Source: Renibacterium sp.
Lineage (GTDB): Bacteria; Actinomycetota; Actinomycetes; Actinomycetales; Micrococcaceae
Length of the DNA stretch: 64,000 bases
Reading direction: 5' to 3'
NCBI GenBank assembly: GCA_017419405.1
Contig: JAFOLH010000008.1
Span: forward strand, 62,001 to 126,000
Translations under genes and position numbers: made by a program
Shown: positions 51,936 to 61,004 of the stretch, piece after piece
How positions within the stretch are numbered: position 1 is the first letter of the stretch
Layout: each line of letters opens with the position of its first letter
Notes under the pieces: model-generated
Seen by the model: the letters and a program-made list of their open reading frames with translations, nothing else
What the model was told of the DNA's origin: nothing
Database searches by the model: none

Positions 51936-52793
51936 ATGGCATTCGGTGGAAACCCGGTCTTTGCCAACAACAAGAACTTCAGCGACAAGCCCCCGGTGCC
52001 GCAGGCACCGCAAGGCTACGCTGCACAAGGCTATGGCCAGACTGGATACGCAACTCCGCCGCCGGTGTACACGCCGGAGCAGTTGCAGGGGATGTACAAC
52101 CAGCCGCCGGCGTCGAACGCCCAGATGGGCCGGATGACGTATGACGATGTGCTGATGAAGACCCTGGGCACTTTGGGCCTGGTCGTCGTCGGTGCCGCGG
52201 TCGGTTGGGTGTTCCCGATCCTGTTGCTGCCCGGAATGATCGTCGGCTTGGTGTTGGGCCTGGTCAACGCGTTCAAGAAGGAACCGTCCAAGGCTTTGAT
52301 CCTGGCCTACGCCCTGTTCCAAGGCTTCTTCCTGGGGGCGCTCTCCGGAGTTTTGGAAGCTCGCTTCAGCGGCATCGTGTTCCAAGCCGTGCTGGGCACG
52401 CTGATCGTGTTCGGCCTGACCCTGGCGCTCTACAAGAGCGGCAAGTTCCGCGCCACGCCGAAGATGACCCGGTTCTTCATGATCGCCCTGGGCGGCTACG
52501 CGATCTTCTCGCTGGTGAACCTCGGCCTGGTGATGTTCGGCGGCATGGCGAGCCCATGGGGTATGCGGGGAATCATGGTGTTCGGCATCCCGCTCGGTGT
52601 GATCATCGGGATCTTCGCGGTCGGCCTGGCCACCTACTCGCTGATCCTGGACTTCACCTCGATCGAGCAGGGTGTCAAAAACGGCCTGCCGGCCAAGTAC
52701 TCCTGGTCTGCGGCCTTCGGCCTGACCGTGACCTTGATCTGGCTGTACGTCGAGATCCTGCGGATCCTGGCTCTGCTCAGAGGCAATAACTAG
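51936..52793 (+). CDS. Bax inhibitor-1/YccA family membrane protein
   Basis: A 285-residue protein with about seven helices, after a hydrophilic Pro/Gln/Tyr-rich N-terminus (about 70 residues). MTYDDVLMKTLGTLGLVVVGAAVGW and IEQGVKNGLPAKYSWSAAFGLTVTLIWLYVEILRILALLRG match the BI-1/YccA pattern. Members act as calcium-leak or stress-related membrane proteins. AATGGAGGACG precedes its ATG. A strong terminator follows, then a long hairpin. Confidence 0.9.
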   Translation: MAFGGNPVFANNKNFSDKPPVPQAPQGYAAQGYGQTGYATPPPVYTPEQLQGMYNQPPASNAQMGRMTYDDVLMKTLGTLGLVVVGAAVGWVFPILLLPGMIVGLVLGLVNAFKKEPSKALILAYALFQGFFLGALSGVLEARFSGIVFQAVLGTLIVFGLTLALYKSGKFRATPKMTRFFMIALGGYAIFSLVNLGLVMFGGMASPWGMRGIMVFGIPLGVIIGIFAVGLATYSLILDFTSIEQGVKNGLPAKYSWSAAFGLTVTLIWLYVEILRILALLRGNN

Positions 52794-52810
52794 CTAACCG
52801 AACCGCATCC

Positions 52811-52845
52811 GAAGAGGGGCCCCGCCGTCGGCGGGGCCCCTCTTC
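52811..52845 (+). terminator. Intrinsic terminator after the Bax inhibitor-1 gene
   Basis: A 16-bp perfect GC-rich stem (52811-52826 with 52830-52845) with a 3-nt loop, GTC. Confidence 0.8.
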
Positions 52846-52877
52846 GCGTAGCTGGTCCAATCGGCGATTCGGCTGGT

Positions 52878-52935
52878 GCCGCTGTTTTTGGACAACGCCG
52901 CCGAAATTTCCCCGGCATTTTCCAAAAACAGCGGC
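52878..52935. repeat. Long intergenic hairpin between convergent genes
   Basis: Arms 52878-52895 and 52918-52935 pair with one mismatch in 18 (first 15 bp perfect), with a 22-nt loop. The arms contain GCCGCTGTTTTTGGA. It lies between the Bax inhibitor-1 terminator and galK. Confidence 0.65.
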
Positions 52936-52969
52936 GCGGGACCTGCGCGGTAGCCGGGGGAAGGTGTGC

Positions 52970-54115
52970 CTAGACCAGCCGTTGCGCACCGGGTCCGGGC
53001 AGCACCTCGAAGACATCGGGCGCGGCGAAGCCGGCGGTGCGGAAGGCGGCTTCCACCGCCGCACCAACCTTGCCGGCGTCGGGCTCCCGGACCAGGGCGA
53101 TCGCGGAGCCGCCGAAGCCGCCGCCGGTCATCCTGGCCCCCAACGCGCCGTTGGCCTGGGCCGTGGCCACGGCCAGATCCAGTTCCGGGCTGGAAATCTC
53201 GAAGTCGTCGCGCATCGAGCGGTGGCTGCGGTCCAAGATCCCACCGATTCCGCCGGGGCCGGCAGAGCGCAGCACCGAAACGGTTTCCAGCACCCGGGCG
53301 TTCTCGGTCACGATGTGCCGGGCCCGGCGGAAGGTCTCCTGGTCCAGGAGTCTTTCCGCCCGGGGCAGATCTGCCGGCTCCAGGTCGCGCAGTGCAGCGA
53401 TGCCCAGGGCCGCCGCAGCGCGTTCGCAGGAGGCCCGCCGGTCCGCATAGCCGCCGTCGGCGTGCGCATGCGAGACCTTGGTGTCCACTACCAGGATGAC
53501 CAGGCCGGCCCCGGGCAGATCCAGCGGAACCGGCTCGGACTCCCGGCTGCGGCAATCCAGGAAAACCGCATGGCCCGCTTCGGAAAGCAGCGACGCGGAT
53601 TGGTCCAGGATCCCGGTCGGCGCGCCGACCACATCGTTTTCCGCATGCTGGCCGACCAGCACCAGCTCTTCCCGGCTCAGTCCCGCCTGCAGCAGCTCGT
53701 TCAGAGCCAGAGCGGTTGCGGATTCGAGCGCGGCCGACGACGAGAGGCCGGCCCCGGTGGGCACCGTCGAGTCGACGAACAGGTCGAAGCCCGGTACCTC
53801 GACGCCGCGTTGCTGCAGCGCCCAAACCACCCCGAGCAGATAAGCGGACCAGCCCCGGGCGGCTCCGGCGTCGGCGACCCGGCCGGCCACCGGTTCGCTG
53901 GCCGGATGCGCGGAGGCCAATCGGACCCGGCCGTCCGCACGCCGGCGCAGGGCCACCACGGCCTGCCGGTCGATGGCGAAGGGCAATACGAAGCCCTGGT
54001 TGTAGTCCGTGTGTTCGCCGATCAGGTTGACCCGGCCCGGGGCTTGCCAGCAGCCTTCCGGAGCCATCCCGAAGGTCTCCCGGAAAGCCTGCTGCACCGA
54101 CTCTGCCCGGTTCAT
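52970..54115 (-). CDS. galK: Galactokinase
   Basis: A 381-residue GHMP-family kinase that phosphorylates galactose at C1. Motifs: APGRVNLIGEHTDYNQGFVLPFAI, VPTGAGLSSSAALESATALALN (phosphate loop), MTGGGFGGSAIALV near the C-terminus. Its ATG overlaps the galT stop by 4 nt (54112-54115), so galT and galK are co-translated. Last gene of the deoR-galT-galK operon. Confidence 0.95.
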   Translation of the reverse strand: MNRAESVQQAFRETFGMAPEGCWQAPGRVNLIGEHTDYNQGFVLPFAIDRQAVVALRRRADGRVRLASAHPASEPVAGRVADAGAARGWSAYLLGVVWALQQRGVEVPGFDLFVDSTVPTGAGLSSSAALESATALALNELLQAGLSREELVLVGQHAENDVVGAPTGILDQSASLLSEAGHAVFLDCRSRESEPVPLDLPGAGLVILVVDTKVSHAHADGGYADRRASCERAAAALGIAALRDLEPADLPRAERLLDQETFRRARHIVTENARVLETVSVLRSAGPGGIGGILDRSHRSMRDDFEISSPELDLAVATAQANGALGARMTGGGFGGSAIALVREPDAGKVGAAVEAAFRTAGFAAPDVFEVLPGPGAQRLV

Positions 54116-55233
54116 GATCCACTCCCTTGCTGGAGCCGCCCGGCTTCGCGCAGTTGTCCGGCGATCCGCTCCGGCGTGCTGTCGTTGATGAATGCACCCA
54201 TCGCCGCCTCGCTGCCGGCCAGGAATTTGAGTTTGTCGGCGGATCGGCGCGGCGAGGTGATCTGCAGATGCAGCCGGCTCACGGCACGCAGGCCGGGGTC
54301 GACCGGAGCCTGGTGCCACGCTGCGATGTAAGGCGTCGGCGAATCGTAGACCGAGTCCAAACGGTGCAGCAGGTCCAGGTACAGCACCGCGAGCTCATCG
54401 AGTTCCGGGCCGGACAGCCCGGCCAGGTCGGCGACCTGCCGGTGCGGCACCAGATGCACTTCGAGCGGCCAATGCGCGGCAAACGGGACGAAAGCGCTGA
54501 AGTGATCGCCTTGCAGCACCATCCGGTCGCCGGCTTCCTGCTCCGAGTGCAGGATGTGCTCCAGCAGCACCTGCCCGGACCGCTCGTGGTGCTTCGCGGC
54601 GGCTTCCGCCATGACCGTCGCGCGCGGCGTCAGGTAGGGGTAGGCGTAGATCTGGCCATGCGGGTGGTGCAGGGTCACGCCGACGTCTTTGCCCCGGTTT
54701 TCGAAGGGGAAAACCTGTTTGATCCCGGGCAGCGCACTCAGCCAGGCGGTGCGTTGCGCCAGCGCCGCCAATACGGTGCGTGCCCGCCGGGGCCCCAAGG
54801 TGCCGAAAGAGCCCTGGTGGTCCGAGGTGAACGCCACCACTTCGCAGCGGCCGAAACCAGTGCTCTTGGTACCCCAGACCGGCGGGACCGGAGTATGTTC
54901 GGCGAGCGACCCCAGAGCCGGACCGAGCGAGGGGAAGCGATTCTCGAAGACCGCCACGTCGTAGTCTGCAGCGGGGATTTCCGAGGCAGCCCCCGGTTTG
55001 CTCGGGCACAACGGGCATTGGTCGGCCGGCGGCAGATAGGTCCGGTTGCCGCGGTGGGCCGCAATCGCGACCCAGTCGCCGGTCAGCGCGTCGTACCGGA
55101 CTTCGCCGGCCGCATCTGCCGCGCGCGGCTCGAGCGGACGTTGGTCCGGCTCCGGATGCGGGCGGGCGGTCTCGTCGAAGTAGATCAATTCCCGCCCGTC
55201 GGCCAGCCGGATGCTGCTCATTGCGGGAATCAT
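54112..55233 (-). CDS. galT: Galactose-1-phosphate uridylyltransferase
   Basis: A 373-residue HIT-superfamily enzyme exchanging UMP between UDP-glucose and galactose-1-phosphate. Active-site HxH in VTLHHPHGQIYAYP, zinc Cys pair in CPLCPSK, and ENRFPSLGPALG are present. ATG at 55233 overlaps the deoR stop by 4 nt. Completes the Leloir steps with galK; no galE in the window. Confidence 0.95.
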   Translation of the reverse strand: MIPAMSSIRLADGRELIYFDETARPHPEPDQRPLEPRAADAAGEVRYDALTGDWVAIAAHRGNRTYLPPADQCPLCPSKPGAASEIPAADYDVAVFENRFPSLGPALGSLAEHTPVPPVWGTKSTGFGRCEVVAFTSDHQGSFGTLGPRRARTVLAALAQRTAWLSALPGIKQVFPFENRGKDVGVTLHHPHGQIYAYPYLTPRATVMAEAAAKHHERSGQVLLEHILHSEQEAGDRMVLQGDHFSAFVPFAAHWPLEVHLVPHRQVADLAGLSGPELDELAVLYLDLLHRLDSVYDSPTPYIAAWHQAPVDPGLRAVSRLHLQITSPRRSADKLKFLAGSEAAMGAFINDSTPERIAGQLREAGRLQQGSGS

Positions 55234-56021
55234 CGGGCCGCCTTCGTTTCGGGAACTGCACTGGCGATCCGCATCTCGGCGACCAGTGGCTGGTAGGTTT
55301 CCCGGACCGGAGGCGAGATGCCGTCGTCGGTGATCAGCACATCGATTTCATCGATCTGGGCGAAGCTCGACAAGGCCCGCAGACCGAATTTGCTGTGGTC
55401 GGCCAGGACCACGAGCCGGTTCGCCGAATCGATGAAGGCCGCGTTGGTCTGCGCCTCGGCCAGATTCGGACTGCTCAATCCGCGCAAGTGCACCCCGTGC
55501 ACACCCAGGAAACACATATCCGCATTCAGCGTGCTGATCGCCGCGATGCTGAGCGGGCCGACCAAAGCTTCCGACGGCGTCCGCTCGCCGCCGGTGACGA
55601 TCACGGCCGGTTGGCTGGGCAATTGGTGCAGCGCCTCGGCGGCCTTGATCGAATTTGTGATGATGGTCAAGGCTTCGACCTGGCCCAGGCTGGCGGCCAG
55701 ATGATAGGTCGTGGTCCCGGCGCCGAGCGCGATCGTCATGCCGGGCTCGATCAGGCCGAGGGCTTCGCGGGCGATCGAACGTTTTGCCGCCAGCTGCCGG
55801 TCCGCTTTCGAGGCGAAGCCGGGCTCGATCGAACTCAGGGCATTGAGCCGACTCGCGCCACCATGGATCTTCTTCAGCAGCTGCTGTTCGTCGAGGATTT
55901 CGATGTCCCGCCGGATGGTCATCTCGCTCACGTCGAGTGCTGCGGCCAAGCCTGCGACGCGCACCGCGGGTGCATCGCGGAGGGCTTGCAGGATCCGGCT
56001 GTGGCGTTCCGGTGGCAGCAT
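55230..56021 (-). CDS. DeoR-family repressor of galTK
   Basis: A 263-residue repressor with N-terminal DeoR HTH (SRILQALRDAPAVRVAGLAAALDVSEMTIRRDIEIL) and the C-terminal sugar-phosphate-sensing domain (IALGAGTTTYHLAASL, GVHGVHLRGLSSPNLAEAQ, LVVLADHSKFG). First gene of the operon; AAGGAG serves the ATG. AT-rich direct repeats upstream are its probable operator. Confidence 0.9.
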   Translation of the reverse strand: MLPPERHSRILQALRDAPAVRVAGLAAALDVSEMTIRRDIEILDEQQLLKKIHGGASRLNALSSIEPGFASKADRQLAAKRSIAREALGLIEPGMTIALGAGTTTYHLAASLGQVEALTIITNSIKAAEALHQLPSQPAVIVTGGERTPSEALVGPLSIAAISTLNADMCFLGVHGVHLRGLSSPNLAEAQTNAAFIDSANRLVVLADHSKFGLRALSSFAQIDEIDVLITDDGISPPVRETYQPLVAEMRIASAVPETKAAR

Positions 56022-56040
56022 GCTCGCTCCTTCTTTCGAT

Positions 56041-56070
56041 CAAAATATAAGTTATTCAAACAAAATATAA
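56041..56070. promoter_or_regulatory. DeoR operator-like direct repeats
   Basis: Two copies of CAAAATATAA start at 56041 and 56061, 20 bp apart. Such AT-rich direct repeats one or two turns apart are typical of DeoR-family operators, and they stand out in GC-rich DNA. They lie just upstream of deoR. Confidence 0.6.
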
Positions 56071-56126
56071 CATCTGCGAAAGCGCTTCGATCGTCATGAT
56101 GCGCGACAGCCGGAAAGTCTCAGATT

Positions 56127-56149
56127 CAATAAGTAGACAACACTTATTG
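56127..56149. promoter_or_regulatory. Inverted-repeat operator of the ArsR-like regulator
   Basis: CAATAAGT and ACTTATTG, exact inverted repeats with a 7-nt spacer, are an ArsR-like operator shape. They lie 21 bp before the -10 box of the regulator gene. Confidence 0.65.
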
Positions 56150-56169
56150 CGCAATAGTTCTTGTTCATT

Positions 56170-56175
56170 TACAGT
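56170..56175 (+). promoter_or_regulatory. -10 box of the arsR-like promoter (leaderless)
   Basis: TACAGT ends 7 nt before the ATG at 56183, supporting that start over the upstream one at 56096. Confidence 0.45.
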
Positions 56176-56182
56176 TGCAGGC

Positions 56183-56770
56183 ATGAGCAACCGAGATGAC
56201 TCACGCAGCACCCTGACGTCGGCGGCTTCGCTCCGGGTCCTGGCGCATCCGACCCGGCTGCGCCTCTTGGGGCTGCTGCGCGAGCTGGGGCCGCAGACCG
56301 CTGCGCAACTCGGCGATGTGGTCGACGAGGCGCCCGGCACCATCAGCTACCACCTCGCGAAGCTCGCCTCGGTGGGGCTGATCGATTCGGCGGTTCCGCA
56401 GAGCAGCGACCAGCGCGAACGCTGGTGGCAGGCCACTGCTCCGCTGACCAGCTGGGCAGCAGCGGAACTGCTCGATGATCCGGAGCAAATGGCGGCGGCT
56501 TCGGCGCTGCAGAAAACGGTCGCCCAGGAGTATGCGGCCCGCTTCAACGAATACGTCGACGCCACCCCGGCGATGCCCCGGGAATGGGTCGCGGCGGGAG
56601 CCAGCAGCGACCGGAGCCTGCGTCTGACGGTCGAGGAGCTCAAGGCGATGCGCGCGGAGATCGATTCGCTCATCGAACGGTGGCAGGAGGTCAGCGCGGC
56701 CCACGACCCGGCGGCCGACGATGGGGCCGAGCCGGTGTTCCTGCTGTACCAGGCGTACCGGCGCCCGTAG
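56183..56770 (+). CDS. ArsR-like winged-helix regulator
   Basis: A 195-residue HTH protein with ArsR/HTH_20-type DNA-binding fold at about residues 12-75 (AASLRVLAHPTRLRLLGLLRELGPQTAAQLGDVVDEAPGTISYHLAKLASVGLIDS). No Cys metal site. The C-terminal helical part is of the kind found with transporters (ERWWQATAPLTSWAAAELL). It precedes an MFS gene by 10 bp, so it is likely its repressor, with the inverted repeat at 56127 as operator. Confidence 0.85.
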   Translation: MSNRDDSRSTLTSAASLRVLAHPTRLRLLGLLRELGPQTAAQLGDVVDEAPGTISYHLAKLASVGLIDSAVPQSSDQRERWWQATAPLTSWAAAELLDDPEQMAAASALQKTVAQEYAARFNEYVDATPAMPREWVAAGASSDRSLRLTVEELKAMRAEIDSLIERWQEVSAAHDPAADDGAEPVFLLYQAYRRP

Positions 56771-56780
56771 GTCCGGTCCG

Positions 56781-58082
56781 ATGCGGCATCGGGGCGGCGG
56801 GGCGGCGCCGGGGCGTGGGCCGATCGGTTCGCTCGTGGCGCTGCTGACCGCACACGCAATCTCACAGACCGGGAACGTGGTCACCGCTTTTGCGATTCCC
56901 TTCTATGTGATCGGGATCGGAGGATCCGGCATGGAGGTGGGAACCGCGGCTTTCTTCGCCACTGCTCCGGTGGTGCTCGGCGGGATGCTCGGCGGCGTTT
57001 TGGTCGATCGCCTCGGGCACCGCCGGGTGTCGATCCTGGCGGATCTGCTGAGCGGAGTCACCGTGCTGATCATTCCGGTCTTGGCCTCGACCGTCGGCTT
57101 GCCGTTCTGGGCCTTGCTGTTGCTGGTGTTCGTCGGCGGCTTGTTCGACACACCCGGGCAGACCGCGCGCAGAGTCATGCTGCCGGCGTTGTCGGCCCGG
57201 GCCGGGGTGCACCTGGAGCAGAGCGTCGGCCTGCTCGACGGCTCGGAGCGGCTCGCCCGGCTGATCGGGGCGTCGCTGGCCGGACTCCTGGTGGCGCTGT
57301 GCGGGGCGACGCCCGCGCTTTTCGCGAATGCCGCAGCCTTCGCCGTCTCCGGGTTGCTAACCTGGCGCTGCGTTGCCCCGACGCCGGTTCGGCCGCGCCC
57401 GCAGGGCCCGGACGTCGGCGCTTCCCGGCCCGGCTATTGGGCCGAATTGGCCGAAGGGCTCGGTTTCATCAAACGCGACCGCCTGATGCGCCTGGTGGTG
57501 GGCCTGGTGCTGGTGACCAACCTCTTCGACGCGGCCCGCGGTTCGACCCTGATGCCGCTCTATGCCAACGATCGCTTAGGCGGCGCGGCAGCTTTGGGAC
57601 TTCTCGTCGCGGTTGCCGCCGGATCGGCGCTATTGGGCAACGTCGGCTTCGGCTTCGTTGCCCACCGAGTGCCCCGAAGGGTCCTTTTCGCGGTGTGCTT
57701 CATGATCGCCGGCGGCCCGTTGAGCGGCGCTTTCGCCCTCGGAGCGCCGTTGCCGGTGCTGCTTGCGGCGTCGGCGGTCTCCGGGCTCGCGAGCGGCGCG
57801 CTCAACCCGATCCTCGGCGCCGTCGAGCTGGAGCGGGTGCCCGAAGCCATGCGCGGACGGGTGCTGGGCATGATCAATGCCGGAGCCTGGGCCGGAGTGC
57901 CGTTCGGCGCGCTGCTCGGGGGTTGGACGGTGGACGCGTTCGGTCTGGCCGCCGCCTTCGGCGCCATCGCGGTGCTGTATTCGGCCATCACGCTCAGCCC
58001 CTTACTCGGCGGCTCCTGGCGATTGATGGAGCGGACCCGGGCTGCGGCCCCCGGGCAAGCGAATGCGGGTCCGGCGTTGTAG
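56781..58082 (+). CDS. MFS efflux transporter
   Basis: A 433-residue, 12-helix MFS protein of the DHA3/enterobactin exporter type. Motif A is GGVLVDRLGHRRV. Two in-frame TTA codons at 57576 and 58002 are unusual here. It follows the ArsR-like gene by 10 bp and is presumably under its control. Substrate unknown. Confidence 0.85.
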   Translation: MRHRGGGAAPGRGPIGSLVALLTAHAISQTGNVVTAFAIPFYVIGIGGSGMEVGTAAFFATAPVVLGGMLGGVLVDRLGHRRVSILADLLSGVTVLIIPVLASTVGLPFWALLLLVFVGGLFDTPGQTARRVMLPALSARAGVHLEQSVGLLDGSERLARLIGASLAGLLVALCGATPALFANAAAFAVSGLLTWRCVAPTPVRPRPQGPDVGASRPGYWAELAEGLGFIKRDRLMRLVVGLVLVTNLFDAARGSTLMPLYANDRLGGAAALGLLVAVAAGSALLGNVGFGFVAHRVPRRVLFAVCFMIAGGPLSGAFALGAPLPVLLAASAVSGLASGALNPILGAVELERVPEAMRGRVLGMINAGAWAGVPFGALLGGWTVDAFGLAAAFGAIAVLYSAITLSPLLGGSWRLMERTRAAAPGQANAGPAL

Positions 58083-58085
58083 CGT
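58080..58085 (+). promoter_or_regulatory. -10 box of a leaderless promoter for the aldose epimerase gene
   Basis: TAGCGT overlaps the end of the MFS gene and ends 7 nt before the ATG at 58093. Confidence 0.5.
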
Positions 58086-58092
58086 GGGGAAT

Positions 58093-59025
58093 ATGACGGA
58101 CTTTCCGGCCCCAGCAGCTGCCCCTGAGCTTCCCGGCTCCTTGCTCCGCATCCGCGCCGCGGGTGCCGAAGCGGTGATCTCCCGGTTGGCTGCCGGCCTG
58201 CGCAGCTATGCCCGGTCGGGAGTGCAGCTCACCGAGCCGGCGCTCCACGAACCGGTGGCCCCGGGCGGATCCGGCTTGACGTTGGCACCGTGGCCGAACC
58301 GGGTGGCCGGCGGGCGTTGGCTGTTGGGCGGTGTGGAACAGCAGCTGGACATCACCGAGGTGGCCCGCGGGCACGCGATTCACGGATTGCTCCGGAATGC
58401 CGAGTACGCGGTGCTGGCGGAATCCGAAGTCGCCGTGCAGCTGGCTGCGCGGATCTATCCGCAGCACGGCTACCCGTTCCAACTGCTGCATGTGGTCGAC
58501 TACCGGATTGCCGACGACGGCTCGCTCCAGGTGCGGCAAACCCTGCGCAACGAGTCCGCGGCCGCGGCACCGGCGGCGCTGGGCGCACATCCGTATCTGC
58601 GGCTGGGCGACCTGCCAGCAGACGCTTTGACCTTGACGGTTCCGGCGACGCGTTTCCTGAGTGCCGACGAAGCCTTGATTCCGCAGGGCGAACACGCGGT
58701 CGGTGCGGAACAGGATCTGCGTGCCGGGCGGCCACTGGCCGCACTCGAGATGGACCGCGCATATACCGGCCTGGCCGCCGACCGCGACGGCTGGGTCCGC
58801 AGCACGCTCAGCGCTGCGGACGGGCGGAGCGTGAGCCTGCGCCAGGACGATACATGCCAGTATGTGCATATATTTGCAACGACCGGATACCCTGGCCGGA
58901 ATAAAGCCGTGGCCATCGAGCCGATGAGCGCTCCGGCCAATGCTTTCAACAGTGCCGAGGGGTTGCGCTGGCTGCAGCCCGGGGAATCTTTCAGCATCGA
59001 GTGGGGCATTGAATCGGTGCTCTGA
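58093..59025 (+). CDS. Aldose 1-epimerase family protein
   Basis: A 310-residue mutarotase-like protein. Motifs: LAPWPNRVAGGRW, HAIHGLLRNAEY, QHGYPFQLLHVVDY, GAHPYLRLGD, VAIEPMSAPANAFNS. The catalytic His pair (HG at 58380 region, GAHPY) and Glu (IEPMSAP) are present. It may convert sugar anomers for the galactose pathway, though it is unlinked to the galK operon by position (about 2 kb away, opposite strand). Confidence 0.88.
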   Translation: MTDFPAPAAAPELPGSLLRIRAAGAEAVISRLAAGLRSYARSGVQLTEPALHEPVAPGGSGLTLAPWPNRVAGGRWLLGGVEQQLDITEVARGHAIHGLLRNAEYAVLAESEVAVQLAARIYPQHGYPFQLLHVVDYRIADDGSLQVRQTLRNESAAAAPAALGAHPYLRLGDLPADALTLTVPATRFLSADEALIPQGEHAVGAEQDLRAGRPLAALEMDRAYTGLAADRDGWVRSTLSAADGRSVSLRQDDTCQYVHIFATTGYPGRNKAVAIEPMSAPANAFNSAEGLRWLQPGESFSIEWGIESVL

Positions 59026-59185
59026 ACCGGGCGGATGACCACCTGGTGAACATGAATTTCGCAATTGATGCCGACTGCGGAATGATTGACCCACTATCGG
59101 AAGCCGGCTCGCTGCGGTACCCCGCGGGAGTCCGGCCTCCCGGTCTGGATGACGGCTGTGGCACAGCTGGGAAAGAACGGCTCGC

Positions 59186-60478
59186 GTGAAACCGACACTG
59201 AGCCCGGCAGCAGATGCCGGGGAGATGGACAAGATGCTTTCGCAGCTCCCGGTGCGCCTGGACGATATTTACCAAGCCCAGGAATTGCTCGCCGGAATCG
59301 CGGAGAAGACGCCAGTGGAGAGCTCGCGTGCCTTGGGCCGGCAGATCGGCTCGGAAGTGTTCTTCAAATGCGAGAACCTGCAACGCGCCGGTTCGTTCAA
59401 GGTGCGCGGTGCCTATGTCCGAATGGCCCGGCTGAGTCCGCAGGACCGGGACCGCGGCGTGGTCGCCGCCTCGGCGGGGAACCACGCCCAGGGCGTCGCG
59501 GTGGCGGCCAAAGCGTTGGGCATCAAAGCGCGGATCTACATGCCGCTCGGCGTTGCGCTGCCGAAACTGGCGGCGACCCAGGGGCACGGGGCGGAAGTGG
59601 TGCTGCACGGGCACAACGTCGATGAGGCGCTGGCCGAGGCGCAACGCTATGCGGAGCAGAGCGGCGCGGTCTTCGTCCACCCGTTCGACAATGTCGACGT
59701 GGTCTCCGGCCAGGGCACCATCGGATTGGAGATCTTGGAACAGATCCCCGACGTCGAAACCGTGGTGATGGGCGTCGGCGGCGGCGGATTGCTGGCCGGC
59801 GTCGCGGTGGCGATCAAGAGCCGAGCCCGCGAGTTGGGCCGGCCGATCCGGATCATCGGAGTGCAGGCGGAGAATGCCGCCGCCTATCCGCCGTCGTTGG
59901 CCGCGGACGCGCTGGTTCCGCTGACCAAGGTCTCCACGATGGCCGACGGCATCGCGGTGGGCCGGCCCGGGCAGATCCCGTTCTCGATCATCCGGGAACT
60001 CGTCGACGATGTGGTCACGGTCAGCGAAGACTCCCTGGCCCGGGCGCTGATCTTCTTGCTCGAGCGGTCCAAAATGGTGGTCGAGCCGGCCGGTGCGGTG
60101 GGCGTCGCGGCACTTTTGGACGGCACTTTGAACTTGGACGGCGCCAAACCCGGTACCACCGCGGTGATCCTCTCCGGCGGGAACATCGATCCGATGCTGA
60201 TGCTGAAAGTCATCCAACGCGGTCTTTCCGCCGCCGGCCGGTTCATGACCGTGCGGATGCTGCTCGATGACCGGCCGGGCTCATTGGCCACGATCTCGCG
60301 GATCATCGCGGAATCGGATGCCAACGTGACCGGCGTCGACCACACCAGAGTGGGCGGTTCGATCAGCATGGGCGACGTCTCGATCACGGTGAACATGGAA
60401 ACCAAAGGCCATGAACATTGCGAACAGGTGCTGATGAATTTGCGGGCGGAGGGCTTCCAGCCGATCGTGGTGCATTGA
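59186..60478 (+). CDS. ilvA: Threonine ammonia-lyase
   Basis: A 430-residue PLP enzyme making 2-oxobutanoate from threonine, the first step to isoleucine. PLP-lysine in RAGSFKVRGAY, phosphate loop GVGGGGLLAG, SAGNHAQGVA. The C-terminal part has one ACT domain (FMTVRMLLDDRPGSLATISRII) rather than the long regulatory domain, so regulation may differ from E. coli IlvA. Start uncertain: GTG 59186, or ATG at 59225 or 59234 near GGGGAG. Confidence 0.92.
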   Translation: MKPTLSPAADAGEMDKMLSQLPVRLDDIYQAQELLAGIAEKTPVESSRALGRQIGSEVFFKCENLQRAGSFKVRGAYVRMARLSPQDRDRGVVAASAGNHAQGVAVAAKALGIKARIYMPLGVALPKLAATQGHGAEVVLHGHNVDEALAEAQRYAEQSGAVFVHPFDNVDVVSGQGTIGLEILEQIPDVETVVMGVGGGGLLAGVAVAIKSRARELGRPIRIIGVQAENAAAYPPSLAADALVPLTKVSTMADGIAVGRPGQIPFSIIRELVDDVVTVSEDSLARALIFLLERSKMVVEPAGAVGVAALLDGTLNLDGAKPGTTAVILSGGNIDPMLMLKVIQRGLSAAGRFMTVRMLLDDRPGSLATISRIIAESDANVTGVDHTRVGGSISMGDVSITVNMETKGHEHCEQVLMNLRAEGFQPIVVH

Positions 60479-60479
60479 G

Positions 60480-60504
60480 TCCGGCCGGGCACCGCCCGGC
60501 CGGA
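60480..60504. terminator. Intrinsic terminator between ilvA and greA
   Basis: Perfect 11-bp stem (60480-60490 with 60494-60504), loop ACC, between convergent genes; serves both. Confidence 0.75.
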
Positions 60505-60512
60505 TCCAAGGT

Positions 60513-61004
60513 TCAGCCCACGAAGGGCTTGGCGGAGATGATCTCCACCTTGATGTCCTTGCCGTTCGGCGCGGTGTAGCTGAGTTTGTCGCCGGCCTTG
60601 TGGCCTTGGATCGCGGCACCGAGCGGCGACTTCTCGCTGAACACGTCGAGATCGGTATCGCCGGCGACTTCGCGGCTGCCGAGCAGGAAGGTGGTCTTCT
60701 CGCCGGCGATTTTGGCCACCACGAGCATTCCGGGTTCGACGATCCCGTTGTCCTCCGGGGACTCACCGACGTGCGCGTCGCGCAGCAGTTCGGTCAATTG
60801 CCGGATGCGGGCTTCGATCTTGCCCTGTTCTTCTTTGGCTGCGTGATAGCCGCCGTTCTCCTTGAGGTCGCCCTCGGAACGGGCCTGTTCAATCTTCTTG
60901 ACCACCTCGACGCGACCGGGGCCGGAGAGTTCCTCCAGCTCGCCCTGCAGGCGGTCGAAAGCTTCCTGGGTGAGCCAGGCGGTGGGTGCGCTAGGGGTAG
61001 ACAC
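60513..61004 (-). CDS. greA: Transcription elongation factor GreA
   Basis: A 163-residue factor that rescues backtracked RNA polymerase. N-terminal coiled coil with tip (EARIRQLTELLRDAHVGESP ... GDLKENGGYHAAKEEQ) and C-terminal FKBP-like domain. GTG start at 61004 with GAGGAGG upstream. Standard length for GreA. Confidence 0.95.
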   Translation of the reverse strand: MSTPSAPTAWLTQEAFDRLQGELEELSGPGRVEVVKKIEQARSEGDLKENGGYHAAKEEQGKIEARIRQLTELLRDAHVGESPEDNGIVEPGMLVVAKIAGEKTTFLLGSREVAGDTDLDVFSEKSPLGAAIQGHKAGDKLSYTAPNGKDIKVEIISAKPFVG

